A DNA stretch of 64,000 nt, taken from the NCBI GenBank assembly GCA_017938925.1, contig JAGBAO010000008.1, forward strand, positions 124,001 through 188,000. Reading direction: 5' to 3'. The notes under the pieces are model-generated. The model made no database searches. It saw only the letters and a list, made by a program, of their open reading frames with translations, and was not told the DNA's origin. This DNA is from Bacteroidales bacterium (GTDB lineage Bacteria > Bacteroidota > Bacteroidia > Bacteroidales > UBA932). The translations under genes were made by a program, and so were the position numbers. Below are positions 36,302 to 44,154 of this stretch, piece after piece; positions within the stretch are counted from its first letter, which is position 1, and each line of letters opens with the position of its first letter.

Positions 36302-37320
36302 ACAGCCTTCCAGGCACAGCGGCGGGCTCTTGCAGCCTGAGCCGGGGTATTGCGGTATTCCGTACTTATGGTGTTTCCCCTATCACCGGTCAGGTGACTG
36401 TCCTTGGAATATTCAGGATAGAAGACCGCATCATCAAGACCTATTCCCAGAAGCACATAGGCATAGCATAGACTGGCGATATACATAGGCATACCCTCAG
36501 AAAGATGAGTGTTGTCCTGAGCTCGCTGAAGGAGGTATCCGAACTTGGACAGCTTGCGGTCCTGGCGGGCATTATAGATGGCCTGACCGACATTTATCAC
36601 GAACCTGCAGTTGTCACCCATATGGCCAGCCAGTTTCTGTGAATCCTCCTGAATGTGATGGTGCATACGCTCGTAAAGATCATCCCACTCCTCCTGAGAA
36701 GAGGGGCGCACGCCATCGTTGTAGGCATCCACAACATTCTGACGATAGTCCATATTGCCCTCCGGATACGAAAACGGCACCATCAGGCCACAGCAGACCT
36801 TCGATGCCACCGACGGTTCCATCATGGCCTTTATCCGCTCCACGAGATCGTTAATGTCAAATCCGCAGTATGAAGGCATATGCGCCTTGACTATGACATG
36901 GGGCTGGAACACTACATAGTCCCACGGTTCGTCCCTGACGACGCTTTCAAGAGTGACACCTATTCCGGCAAGGCCGTTCTTATAACCCTTCGCCGGAGTC
37001 TTGACAGGATTTTCCGTTGCGGAATATTTCCAGTACTGATAGGTGTTGTGAACGACCTGATCCACATTTCGATGACGGTAGGTGTAGGTCGCATCATCAA
37101 TTCCGTGATACTGCTGCTCCAGAGTGGAACCTCCAAGATATGCATGTCCGACAATGACGGGGCGCCCAGCACTTGAAGCTATGGCACTTAGCCAGCGCAT
37201 GCAGTCGCGCGTCCAGGAATTTCCCACACCCAGGATGCGCACTGTATCCTGCTGAGCAAAAGAAGGAGTGATGGTCAGCGCCATCACTCCTGTCAGTATT
37301 ATTTTCAGATACTTGTTCAT
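36289..37320 (-). CDS. DUF4886-type SGNH hydrolase, possible carbohydrate esterase
   Basis: From the ATG at 37320 this is a 343-residue secreted protein with a signal peptide (MNKYLKIILTGVMALTITPS to FAQQ). Residues near 26 read ILGVGNSWTRDC, the SGNH block I in the DUF4886 form, and GHAYLGGSTLEQQY follows. The middle contains WDYVVFQPHVIV, and DDAVFYPEYSKDSHLTGDRG stands near the end with the likely catalytic Asp and His. A longer frame to 37380 would run into the transporter gene and lacks a signal sequence. DUF4886 proteins in Bacteroidota sit in glycan loci and may remove acyl groups from sugars. The start is 2 bases from the transporter stop, so both are one operon. Confidence 0.75.
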   Translation of the reverse strand: MNKYLKIILTGVMALTITPSFAQQDTVRILGVGNSWTRDCMRWLSAIASSAGRPVIVGHAYLGGSTLEQQYHGIDDATYTYRHRNVDQVVHNTYQYWKYSATENPVKTPAKGYKNGLAGIGVTLESVVRDEPWDYVVFQPHVIVKAHMPSYCGFDINDLVERIKAMMEPSVASKVCCGLMVPFSYPEGNMDYRQNVVDAYNDGVRPSSQEEWDDLYERMHHHIQEDSQKLAGHMGDNCRFVINVGQAIYNARQDRKLSKFGYLLQRAQDNTHLSEGMPMYIASLCYAYVLLGIGLDDAVFYPEYSKDSHLTGDRGNTISTEYRNTPAQAARARRCAWKAVQKD

Positions 37321-37321
37321 A

Positions 37322-38512
37322 TCATTTTGCCTGCTCTGCAGCCTTTCTGTCCATCTTCTTGCCGAAGATAGTGTCCGCAATCACTGCGATCGCAGCATCT
37401 CCTGAGACGTTGACTGCAGGGCCATATCCGTCAAGGGCAAGGTAGATGGTCATCATCAGCGTTGTCATAGTATCAGAGAATCCGAGAACCGTGCTGAGAA
37501 GACCGACAGATGCCATGAGCACTCCACCCATCACTCCAGGAGCCGCCACAGCTGCGATTGCCTGCATTAGGGCGAACTGGATAAAAAGTCCGATACCGAT
37601 TGGTTCTCCGAACATATAGGCAACAGCAACAGACGTCACGGTCAGTTTGATGGTAGATCCGCACATATGCACTGTCGAGCACAACGGAATCACGAAATCT
37701 GCAATATCCTTTCTCACACCGTTCTTAAGAGTGCACTCATATGTAACCGGGATGCAGGCTGAACTTGAGCAGATCGAGAATCCAGTAAGATATGCCGGTA
37801 TCACGTTCCATAACAGCTTCAAAGGATTCTTCTTGGCGATGATGCCGGCAATACAATACTGCACGACAAGATAGAGAATCGAGAGCACTACTCCGGTTCC
37901 GATCACCTTCACTCCTGTCCCCATGACCACTCCGATAACACCTCTTGCACTCATCTCGCATATCATGGTGAAAATATAGATTGGGAGAAGGGGTATAATG
38001 ACACCTTCAATGGTCAGTTTCACGATTTCACCGAACTCCTCGAAGCCCTTCTTCAAGCCGGTAGCACCTGTGAAGATGATGCCGACTCCGATCACGAACG
38101 AAAGCACGAGTGCTGTCATGATGTCACATATAGGAGGTATCTTAAGGTCTATATAAGGCAGGAACTCCTTCTCCGCCACTGAGGATGCAGAGAGTTCTCC
38201 TGGAGTCAGATACATCGGCAGCAGATTGCTTGCACAGGTGTATGAGAACAGAGCACCACAAACTGTCGAGCAATACGCAATCAGCATCACTGTAAGCAGC
38301 ATTTTGCCTGCCCCGCGACCGAGATTTGCGATCGACGGAGTCACAAGTCCGAGCACCAGAAGAGGCACGACAAACTTGAGCAGCTGAGCAAAAAGCACAT
38401 TGAAAGTCTTCAGAATCCTCACCACCACATCAGGAAGGATGAGGCCCAGAAGAGCACCTATGACGATCGCGATGACAACCTTTGGGAAGAGTCCGAGCTT
38501 GATTTTCTTCAT
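37322..38512 (-). CDS. DAACS-family cation symporter with altered NMDGT motif
   Basis: This 396-residue inner-membrane protein has eight hydrophobic spans and the glutamate/dicarboxylate symporter layout. The serine-rich hairpin reads GFSICSSSACIPVTYECTLK. The Na-binding block, normally TxNMDGT, here reads TVHMCGSTIKL (about 279-289), and the last helix has GYGPAVNVSGDAAIAVIADT. The usual GltPh-type Asp and Asn of NMDGT are replaced by Cys and His, so substrate or cation use probably differs from glutamate transporters. The length is slightly short for the family. Leader and promoter are just upstream. The downstream SGNH hydrolase gene suggests a role in taking up the released acid or another small carboxylate, but this is a guess. 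Confidence 0.85.
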   Translation of the reverse strand: MKKIKLGLFPKVVIAIVIGALLGLILPDVVVRILKTFNVLFAQLLKFVVPLLVLGLVTPSIANLGRGAGKMLLTVMLIAYCSTVCGALFSYTCASNLLPMYLTPGELSASSVAEKEFLPYIDLKIPPICDIMTALVLSFVIGVGIIFTGATGLKKGFEEFGEIVKLTIEGVIIPLLPIYIFTMICEMSARGVIGVVMGTGVKVIGTGVVLSILYLVVQYCIAGIIAKKNPLKLLWNVIPAYLTGFSICSSSACIPVTYECTLKNGVRKDIADFVIPLCSTVHMCGSTIKLTVTSVAVAYMFGEPIGIGLFIQFALMQAIAAVAAPGVMGGVLMASVGLLSTVLGFSDTMTTLMMTIYLALDGYGPAVNVSGDAAIAVIADTIFGKKMDRKAAEQAK

Positions 38513-38538
38513 ACCTTATAAGATCTGTTTATTGTCTG

Positions 38539-38546
38539 CAAAGTTA
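38539..38546 (-). promoter_or_regulatory. -7 promoter element for the symporter-SGNH operon
   Basis: The minus strand has TAACTTTG, a consensus Bacteroidota -7 box, 26 bases before the start codon at 38512. The -33 region at the proper distance is only partly matched. The AAA ATPase gene ends 101 bases upstream, so a promoter is needed here. Confidence 0.5.
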
Positions 38547-38647
38547 AGGTATAAAGTTTAAAATGAACTCGACTTGTTGACAGGCATACTTAAAATCTAG
38601 ATTAAGAATGCCTCTTCACTGCCGGAATTCCCCAGCTCCCGCGAACA

Positions 38648-39775
38648 TTAATCCTTTGACTGCGCGCCATTCAGCCAGAATTTCAGGAAATGGTCGTAAA
38701 CGAAATATTCCGACCTGTTCTTGGTCAATATTCCTTTGTCCAACAGACCATTCACTGCTGACATGACAGAACTTGCTGATCCCAGGCTGTATTTCCTTAC
38801 AAAATCAGCTGACATTATTTTTTCCGCTTTGTTTTCTCTTGCTATCGCCTTCAATACTATAGACTGCTTTTCAGGCAACTGATACAGCAGATCCTCATAT
38901 ATATAGCTGCTATTGTCAAGTATCTTATTCAGAGCTGTAACTATTGCCTCAACACCGCAACATTCCCCTGCCGGCGTCATAGCGAACATTTCGTTCATCA
39001 TTCTCTGAAGGTAGAATGTAACCCCATCGAACATCTCATACAGATCAGATACAACATCCTTACTCAACCCCTTTCCGGCCTGAACAAACTTTTCGCTACA
39101 GAATTCAAAGTAAACATCCTGTGGTATCACATCAAGGGACATCAGAGTAACGCTCTGATAGAACGGACGATTGGGTGATACAAATATTTCCGCCATCATT
39201 GTCCGATGGGAACCAGAAAAGATGAAATTTGCATTTCTGCTGTTCTGCACGTACGTCCTTAGCAAAGCCTCTATGTTATTTTCCTCATATCTGGTTATCT
39301 GCTGGAATTCATCTATGGCCACAACACATGGTTTTTCTGCGGATTCTATATAACCGAATATCTCATCCAAAGTGACCGAAGGATTCTTAATCTCACCCAG
39401 TTCGAGAGTCCAGGACGGCACTCCGGCTGCATCGTATGAAATGCCAGACCTGATGGATTTCAGAGCTGAAAGAAACTTGTTCCATGCTGACTCTCCCTTT
39501 GGTTGCAACGTCTTAAGAATGCTTCTTCCGAGTTTATCAACCATCTCTGTCAGAGACTTTGTAGAATATATATCTATTATGAATGTATAATAGGTATCTT
39601 TCAAATCTTCTTGTTCGAAGCAATGCTTCAACAGATCTGTCTTTCCCAGCCTGCGTGGAGAGATGAGAGCGACATTATTGCCATTAGTTATCAAGGAAAC
39701 GATATTCTCCGTTTCCTTGACCCTGTCGCAGAAATACTCTGCCCCTTTGTACCCTGTTGTGATAAATGGATTCAT
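38648..39775 (-). CDS. AAA ATPase of the archaeal-type family with C-terminal winged helix
   Basis: From the ATG at 39775 this is a 375-residue cytoplasmic P-loop protein. It carries YFCDR near the start (a common opening of this group), Walker A SPRRLGKTD, Walker B PCVVAIDEFQQI and sensor NFIFSGSHRTMM. A C-terminal winged-helix region follows (ADFVRKYSLGSASSVMSAVN) with the terminal YDHFLKFWL. An earlier TTG start would overlap a good promoter element and is unlikely. Such ATPases, of the same broad group as the DUF234 type, are common and often duplicated in Bacteroidales; their function is not known, and links to mobile DNA or conflict systems are suspected. The sequence is AT-richer than its neighbours and the gene stands alone. 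Confidence 0.8.
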   Translation of the reverse strand: MNPFITTGYKGAEYFCDRVKETENIVSLITNGNNVALISPRRLGKTDLLKHCFEQEDLKDTYYTFIIDIYSTKSLTEMVDKLGRSILKTLQPKGESAWNKFLSALKSIRSGISYDAAGVPSWTLELGEIKNPSVTLDEIFGYIESAEKPCVVAIDEFQQITRYEENNIEALLRTYVQNSRNANFIFSGSHRTMMAEIFVSPNRPFYQSVTLMSLDVIPQDVYFEFCSEKFVQAGKGLSKDVVSDLYEMFDGVTFYLQRMMNEMFAMTPAGECCGVEAIVTALNKILDNSSYIYEDLLYQLPEKQSIVLKAIARENKAEKIMSADFVRKYSLGSASSVMSAVNGLLDKGILTKNRSEYFVYDHFLKFWLNGAQSKD

Positions 39776-39793
39776 TGCATAGTTTTTATTACG

Positions 39794-39801
39794 CAAATAT
39801 A
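39794..39801 (-). promoter_or_regulatory. -7 promoter element for the AAA ATPase gene
   Basis: The minus strand reads TATATTTG, matching TAnnTTTG, 18 bases before the ATG at 39775. This supports the ATG over a TTG at 39796, which lies inside the element. Confidence 0.5.
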
Positions 39802-39815
39802 ATTATTATTTTATA

Positions 39816-39834
39816 ATCATCATAAAATGATGAT
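39816..39834. repeat. Perfect inverted repeat between the ATPase and FISUMP genes
   Basis: ATCATCAT, AAA, ATGATGAT forms an 8-base perfect stem with a 3-base loop. It covers the place of the -33 box for the ATPase gene and also lies 15 bases after the FISUMP gene stop. It could be an operator or a weak terminator; there is no strong U-run on the minus strand. Confidence 0.6.
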
Positions 39835-39849
39835 GAAACCTACGGGCAA

Positions 39850-41406
39850 TTATCTGTTCTTCACGCAGCGGAGGGAAGCGCCGGTAAGGAAATTTCCGTA
39901 AGCTACGCTCAGTGTCTCGTTTGAAGCGTTATACAAAGACTGGAAATAATAATACTGGATATTGGTTACGACACCATTAACGTCTTTCTTGACTTGATAA
40001 TTTGTAGAACCGAGCAGCTGACTGAAAACGCCCCATATTCCACTATAAGAAGTTACCATATAGCTACCATTGGCTGTAATGCTAGCCTTGTTCCTCACAC
40101 CGGCAAACTGCACTCCCCAACCAGCATCAGCTAATGTCGCAAGGCTTGCACCCTTTATGGTGGCGTCATAATATGCACCATCAGGATTTACCAGCTCGCT
40201 GTTTGAGCAGTGTCCCACAAGTCCTGTCATCTCGGTAACGGTCGGCACATGCCAGCCTGTCGGGCAGATTCCCTGGCAGCCTTCAAAAGACGCAGCGTTG
40301 TCGGCCGTGATTTCTTCAACACCGAATGCAGTGGCAGCGTCATAGAGAAGACCGAGGGTCTCGGCAAGAGCAGGATCTGCAACCTTTTCAGCATTTGCTG
40401 CAGGATACCATATTCCCGCATCCTCAGCAGGATCGCTTGAAACTGTCTTTCCGCGAGGTACAAAACGGAGGTTCTGCGCCATCCATGTGTTGCCGTCGGC
40501 AAGTTTCACAGTATTATATCTCACTCCATCATACACGAAATAGCCTTCAAACTCCTCGAAAGTCACTGGAGTATATTCCTTCTCTGCCTCTCCTTCAAAT
40601 GCGAGGTAGCCTTCATCCGTCCAGTTCTGGATTTCTCCGGTGGCGGTCACCTCCACATTATCCGGCAGCACACGGGCATTCACGGTGTACTGTCCTCCAG
40701 ACTTGAGGGTCATTTCTGCAAGAGGCTGGGTGATGATCTTGTTGTTGGACAGAGTGAAGGAAATCTTGAGAGCCGCTTTCTGAGGCACCACGATAGCCTG
40801 CCACTTCTTGCCTTCATCTGCGTTGAAGGCCTTGACTGCCGCATCTTCGGCAACTGCTCCTGCTGTCACTGTAAGGGCTTTAAGGTCAAGGGTAGCGGTG
40901 TGGGCTCCTCCGAGTATCTCCACGGAATTGATTTCCGCACCCGACTGATTGTCCACATTGATGACAAGTTTGGTCATCATATGCTTGAAGACCATAGTCA
41001 CAGCATTGGTTGTCGGAAGCACGCCATCCTTGGCTGCCGCCATGAAGTCTGCTGCACCTATGCCAGAGGTCTGGTCCGCCGGAAGATTGTATGAGGTCGG
41101 TGTGCCGGCATCCGCATATGGGTAGTAGGCATATAATGACGACTCCGAATATACGTTGGCATACCAGAGAAGGTCACCGGAGAACTCCTCACCGGCATAA
41201 GTCAGGCACTTGTTGTCGGCATAATCGCCGTCCGTGGTCACCACGGTGAGACCGATCTTGTCTCCGTCCTCGAAGTTCACCTCGGTCGCCTTGGTAATGA
41301 GAGGTTCCACGCGGATAAGTCCGGCAGGAACCGGTTCGTCGTTCTCCCTGTTACGGCATCCTGCCAATGCAAGGACTGCCAATGCGATTGCGAAATATTT
41401 TTTCAT
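39850..41406 (-). CDS. Fimbrillin-like lipoprotein with C-terminal FISUMP domain
   Basis: This 518-residue lipoprotein (LAGC, Cys17) has a fimbrillin-like N-terminal half (about 28-265: ITKATEVNFEDGDKIGLTV, LYAYYPYAD, FKHMMTKLVINV). The C-terminal half (about 283-518) is the Fibrobacter succinogenes major paralogous domain: VRYNTVKLADGNTWMAQNLR, GICPTGWHVPTVTEM and the end GASLRCVKNR. The FISUMP fold is thought to be an extracellular, formylglycine-like or lectin-like unit of unknown use. It is the last gene of a four-gene outer-membrane operon, 24 bases after the DUF6850-like gene. A pilus-tip or surface-adhesion role is possible but not shown. Confidence 0.82.
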   Translation of the reverse strand: MKKYFAIALAVLALAGCRNRENDEPVPAGLIRVEPLITKATEVNFEDGDKIGLTVVTTDGDYADNKCLTYAGEEFSGDLLWYANVYSESSLYAYYPYADAGTPTSYNLPADQTSGIGAADFMAAAKDGVLPTTNAVTMVFKHMMTKLVINVDNQSGAEINSVEILGGAHTATLDLKALTVTAGAVAEDAAVKAFNADEGKKWQAIVVPQKAALKISFTLSNNKIITQPLAEMTLKSGGQYTVNARVLPDNVEVTATGEIQNWTDEGYLAFEGEAEKEYTPVTFEEFEGYFVYDGVRYNTVKLADGNTWMAQNLRFVPRGKTVSSDPAEDAGIWYPAANAEKVADPALAETLGLLYDAATAFGVEEITADNAASFEGCQGICPTGWHVPTVTEMTGLVGHCSNSELVNPDGAYYDATIKGASLATLADAGWGVQFAGVRNKASITANGSYMVTSYSGIWGVFSQLLGSTNYQVKKDVNGVVTNIQYYYFQSLYNASNETLSVAYGNFLTGASLRCVKNR

Positions 41407-41430
41407 AATATATCGTTTAATAATTTTTCA

Positions 41431-42942
41431 TCAGAACTGATAACCTATTGCCAGCTTTGCTTCCGTGCGGTCCGCGCCAGTCAACTTCTGAAGTCCTAAA
41501 CCATGGAGCCATCTGCCGGCAGCCTTGACATACATTCCCTTCCAGAAATCATACTTGACTGACAGCCCGGCACCTATCCTCCTTGCCGTATCATATTCCA
41601 TCTGAAGGTCATACCATTCCTGCAGCCTGTACGGAGCATGCTGAGCTCCTGCATCCTCTGCCACCTGACTGTCTTCCTCCGAGACACTTCCCCAGCCGTA
41701 CACCACGTCCGCAGCAAGCTCGACGACTCCGGCAAGCCTCACCAGACCTCCGGCTCTGACTTCCGCCTTCATCAGCGACTGCGTCTGCACATAAGGATAT
41801 ATCTGCGAAGCCGCCCCGTTATGCCAGCCGAATCCCGCCTCTGCGAAGGCCTCCCAAGACTCTGCAACATATTCATACTTAGGCCTCATGCTCAGGATCT
41901 CCCTTCGCTGAATCATGTTGCTTCCATGCCCGATGACCGTCGTCACTCCGTTTTCCGTGTCCTTTTCCAGCACGCTTTCGAAGACTGCCTGCGACTTCCA
42001 TCCGAAGTCCAGACGGGCATAGTGCTCTGCCGTCCTGCCGGCTGCCTTATATCCAAGGCGCACATCCACCCGGTCGCCCGGAAAACGGAACCATATATAT
42101 TCCTTCTCTCCCACGCTGCCACTTGTGCGCGCATATTCAAGTTCAGCAAAGAGCCCCTTGTACTGTGCCTGAAGGGCGAATCCGTTGGAGAATTCCTTGA
42201 CAGGAAGGCCGTTCACTCCGTCCTCATCCAGATGTACTCCGCTGCCGGTCCACACCTGATAGACTCCATACATAAGGCCCTTGTCGAAGAAGGCATAGTA
42301 CGACGATTCTGCCGTTCCCACCTGCTCGGCCTTGACTGTCTCCGCCGTCTTTCCGAAGACATACGAGGCTCCCACGGCGAGGTTGCCTTTGTGGAACATG
42401 AATCCCGGAGCAACACGGAAATCCAGTTTCCAGTTGTCGTGCCTGAGGTCCTTCCTCTTGGCCATGTTTGCAGAGGTGAAGTCCGCCATTGCGCCTATAC
42501 GCCATCCCGGAGCCACATCATAGGAGAATCCCCCGTCAAGGGCATAGGTCTGAAGAGTCTTCCTTCCCGGGGTGAACTCCAGCACATCCACGGGATAGTA
42601 TCCCGGGTCGGTGAACATGGAACCGCACATTCCATATCCATCCCATTGACGGAAGGAGAAGGCTCCCTTGAAGGAAATCCTATCGAGATGCCTTATGCTG
42701 GCCGTCCGGGCTCCCGCATTCCAGGCATCCTCCGCCTGCCAGCTTGCCTTGAAACCTCCCGTCTCATATCCTCCGGAGAGTTCCGCATACGAGCGGGAGA
42801 GACTGTCCTGACGTATTCCGGCCACATTCGAGCTTCCGTTCCAGAAATTGCGACGGAGCACCTGCTCATAGGTCTGAGCAGAGAGTGCCGTCTGGCCGCA
42901 GAGGGTCAGAAACATCACCAATATGCACATATACCTATTCAT
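41431..42942 (-). CDS. Outer-membrane beta-barrel protein, DUF6850-like
   Basis: From the ATG at 42942 this is a 503-residue protein with a signal peptide (MNRYMCILVMFLTLCGQTAL to SAQTY). The rest is a string of amphipathic beta strands with alternating aromatic and polar residues, such as ISFKGAFSFRQWDGYGMCGS and LAVGASYVFG. It ends in the typical barrel terminus AKLAIGYQF. I place it in DUF6850 by the N-terminal RNFWNGSSNVAGIRQDSLSRS and the gene order. Its start overlaps the previous gene by 8 bases, a coupled arrangement. Together with the DUF4876-like lipoprotein and TonB receptor it forms a conserved triplet in Bacteroidota whose cargo I cannot assign. Confidence 0.75.
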   Translation of the reverse strand: MNRYMCILVMFLTLCGQTALSAQTYEQVLRRNFWNGSSNVAGIRQDSLSRSYAELSGGYETGGFKASWQAEDAWNAGARTASIRHLDRISFKGAFSFRQWDGYGMCGSMFTDPGYYPVDVLEFTPGRKTLQTYALDGGFSYDVAPGWRIGAMADFTSANMAKRKDLRHDNWKLDFRVAPGFMFHKGNLAVGASYVFGKTAETVKAEQVGTAESSYYAFFDKGLMYGVYQVWTGSGVHLDEDGVNGLPVKEFSNGFALQAQYKGLFAELEYARTSGSVGEKEYIWFRFPGDRVDVRLGYKAAGRTAEHYARLDFGWKSQAVFESVLEKDTENGVTTVIGHGSNMIQRREILSMRPKYEYVAESWEAFAEAGFGWHNGAASQIYPYVQTQSLMKAEVRAGGLVRLAGVVELAADVVYGWGSVSEEDSQVAEDAGAQHAPYRLQEWYDLQMEYDTARRIGAGLSVKYDFWKGMYVKAAGRWLHGLGLQKLTGADRTEAKLAIGYQF

Positions 42943-44152
42943 GCAGAGACTGTCTTTCGGTTTCATAAAAATCTTCGGACGAATTGTTGGTATCCGCCAG
43001 CACTTCGTATCCGGATGACTGGCTCAGCTGCTCGTCCACCTTTCTCATAAGGCTCCGTCCTGTGAACACATCGGTCAGTGTCACATATCCGGCATCCACA
43101 TCTGACGGAAGTCTCTTTGCATTTGTCGTAGAACGTCCGTCAAATACCTCAACTGCATCCATCACCCAGTCGAAAGGCACCTTCACCACATTATCAACAA
43201 TGCTTCCCGGCACCGGGGTGATGTTGTCAGCCACACGCACAAAATCCTCTATCGTCCCGCCCTTTGCCTTGAAAATGACAATGGCAGGCGAACTGAGGGA
43301 CATCGTATAGGCATTGGCCTTTCCCGTCTTTATCACCACGTCGAGATACCTGTCTTCGGAAATGTTCACTCCGGGAGCCGGATGATATGCCGTGTTCGTG
43401 AAATATGTGCTGTTGTAGCATACGAAATATCCCGGGACATCCAGATTCACCGACAGAGGGAACTGAGCGCCATGGTCGATGGCACCGCGAAGACACACCA
43501 CCGCATCCTCGCCCGGCTGAAGAGGGAAATCGTCACCGTCGCCAGGGAATTTCCACACCGCCTGGATTATAGGAAGGAAGTCCGGATATGTCAGGACTCC
43601 CGTCTGAGGATCCTTCACCGTCCATGGGTTGGTGGAATTGGAATTATATGGAGACAGGGTGCCGAAACATAGGCTGTCCAGATACTGGACATCGTAGTCG
43701 TTGTTATGCAGGATGACATACTGGTCGGCCTGATAGTCGCCCTCCTGCGGGAGCTTCTTGCATCCTCCGCAATATATTTCCTTGATGACGATGGCTCCGG
43801 CCTTGGATAGAGCCAGATCAAGGGTCACATCCCTGTCCGCATTCGAGACCGCCACCTTGTCTGTCGCTCCGTTGAACATATATTCTCCGAGCTTGCCCGT
43901 CATGCTGACGCGATAGAGTCCGTTCGGCAGGTCAAAGACGGCGGTGCCGAGAGAATCGGATGCCGCTGCATATCCGGCACCTGTGTTCATGTCCTCCACA
44001 AGCACCTTGAATCCTTCCCTGCTGCCCTCCTCCATAGTCCATTCCGACTTCACGGTCAGCACATTCAAGGTCTCCTCGTATGGGTTGAAGGCCTTGAAGT
44101 CCGTGCAGGAAACTGCTGCAAGCAGGATTAATATGTATATTGTCCTTTTCAT
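42935..44152 (-). CDS. DUF4876-like lipoprotein
   Basis: This 405-residue lipoprotein (AVSCTDFKAFNPYEE, Cys16) is secreted and surface-exposed by its export signal. An N-terminal beta domain (about 28-110: VLVEDMNTGAGYAA, VFDLPNGLYRVSMTG) resembles a small carbohydrate- or protein-binding fold. The main domain has IVIKEIYCGGCKKLPQEGDY, DQYVILHNNDYDVQYLDSLC and PGEDAVVCLRGAIDHG, giving a lamin-tail-like appearance. The gene lies 2 bases after the TonB receptor stop. Such lipoproteins pair with a TonB receptor and probably capture its ligand outside the cell. The ligand is unknown; iron or haem compounds are one possibility, since there is no SusD here. Confidence 0.78.
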   Translation of the reverse strand: MKRTIYILILLAAVSCTDFKAFNPYEETLNVLTVKSEWTMEEGSREGFKVLVEDMNTGAGYAAASDSLGTAVFDLPNGLYRVSMTGKLGEYMFNGATDKVAVSNADRDVTLDLALSKAGAIVIKEIYCGGCKKLPQEGDYQADQYVILHNNDYDVQYLDSLCFGTLSPYNSNSTNPWTVKDPQTGVLTYPDFLPIIQAVWKFPGDGDDFPLQPGEDAVVCLRGAIDHGAQFPLSVNLDVPGYFVCYNSTYFTNTAYHPAPGVNISEDRYLDVVIKTGKANAYTMSLSSPAIVIFKAKGGTIEDFVRVADNITPVPGSIVDNVVKVPFDWVMDAVEVFDGRSTTNAKRLPSDVDAGYVTLTDVFTGRSLMRKVDEQLSQSSGYEVLADTNNSSEDFYETERQSLHE

Positions 44153-44154
44153 TC

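Noticed and set aside
39776..39796. TTG start for the AAA ATPase
   Set aside because: The codon lies within the TATATTTG element that should be the promoter, and the ATG at 39775 fits the family.
41638..43050. 470-codon open frame on the plus strand
   Set aside because: It lies antisense to the DUF6850-like and DUF4876-like genes, has a low-complexity Arg/His/Pro-rich translation and no recognisable motif, and contradicts the operon order.
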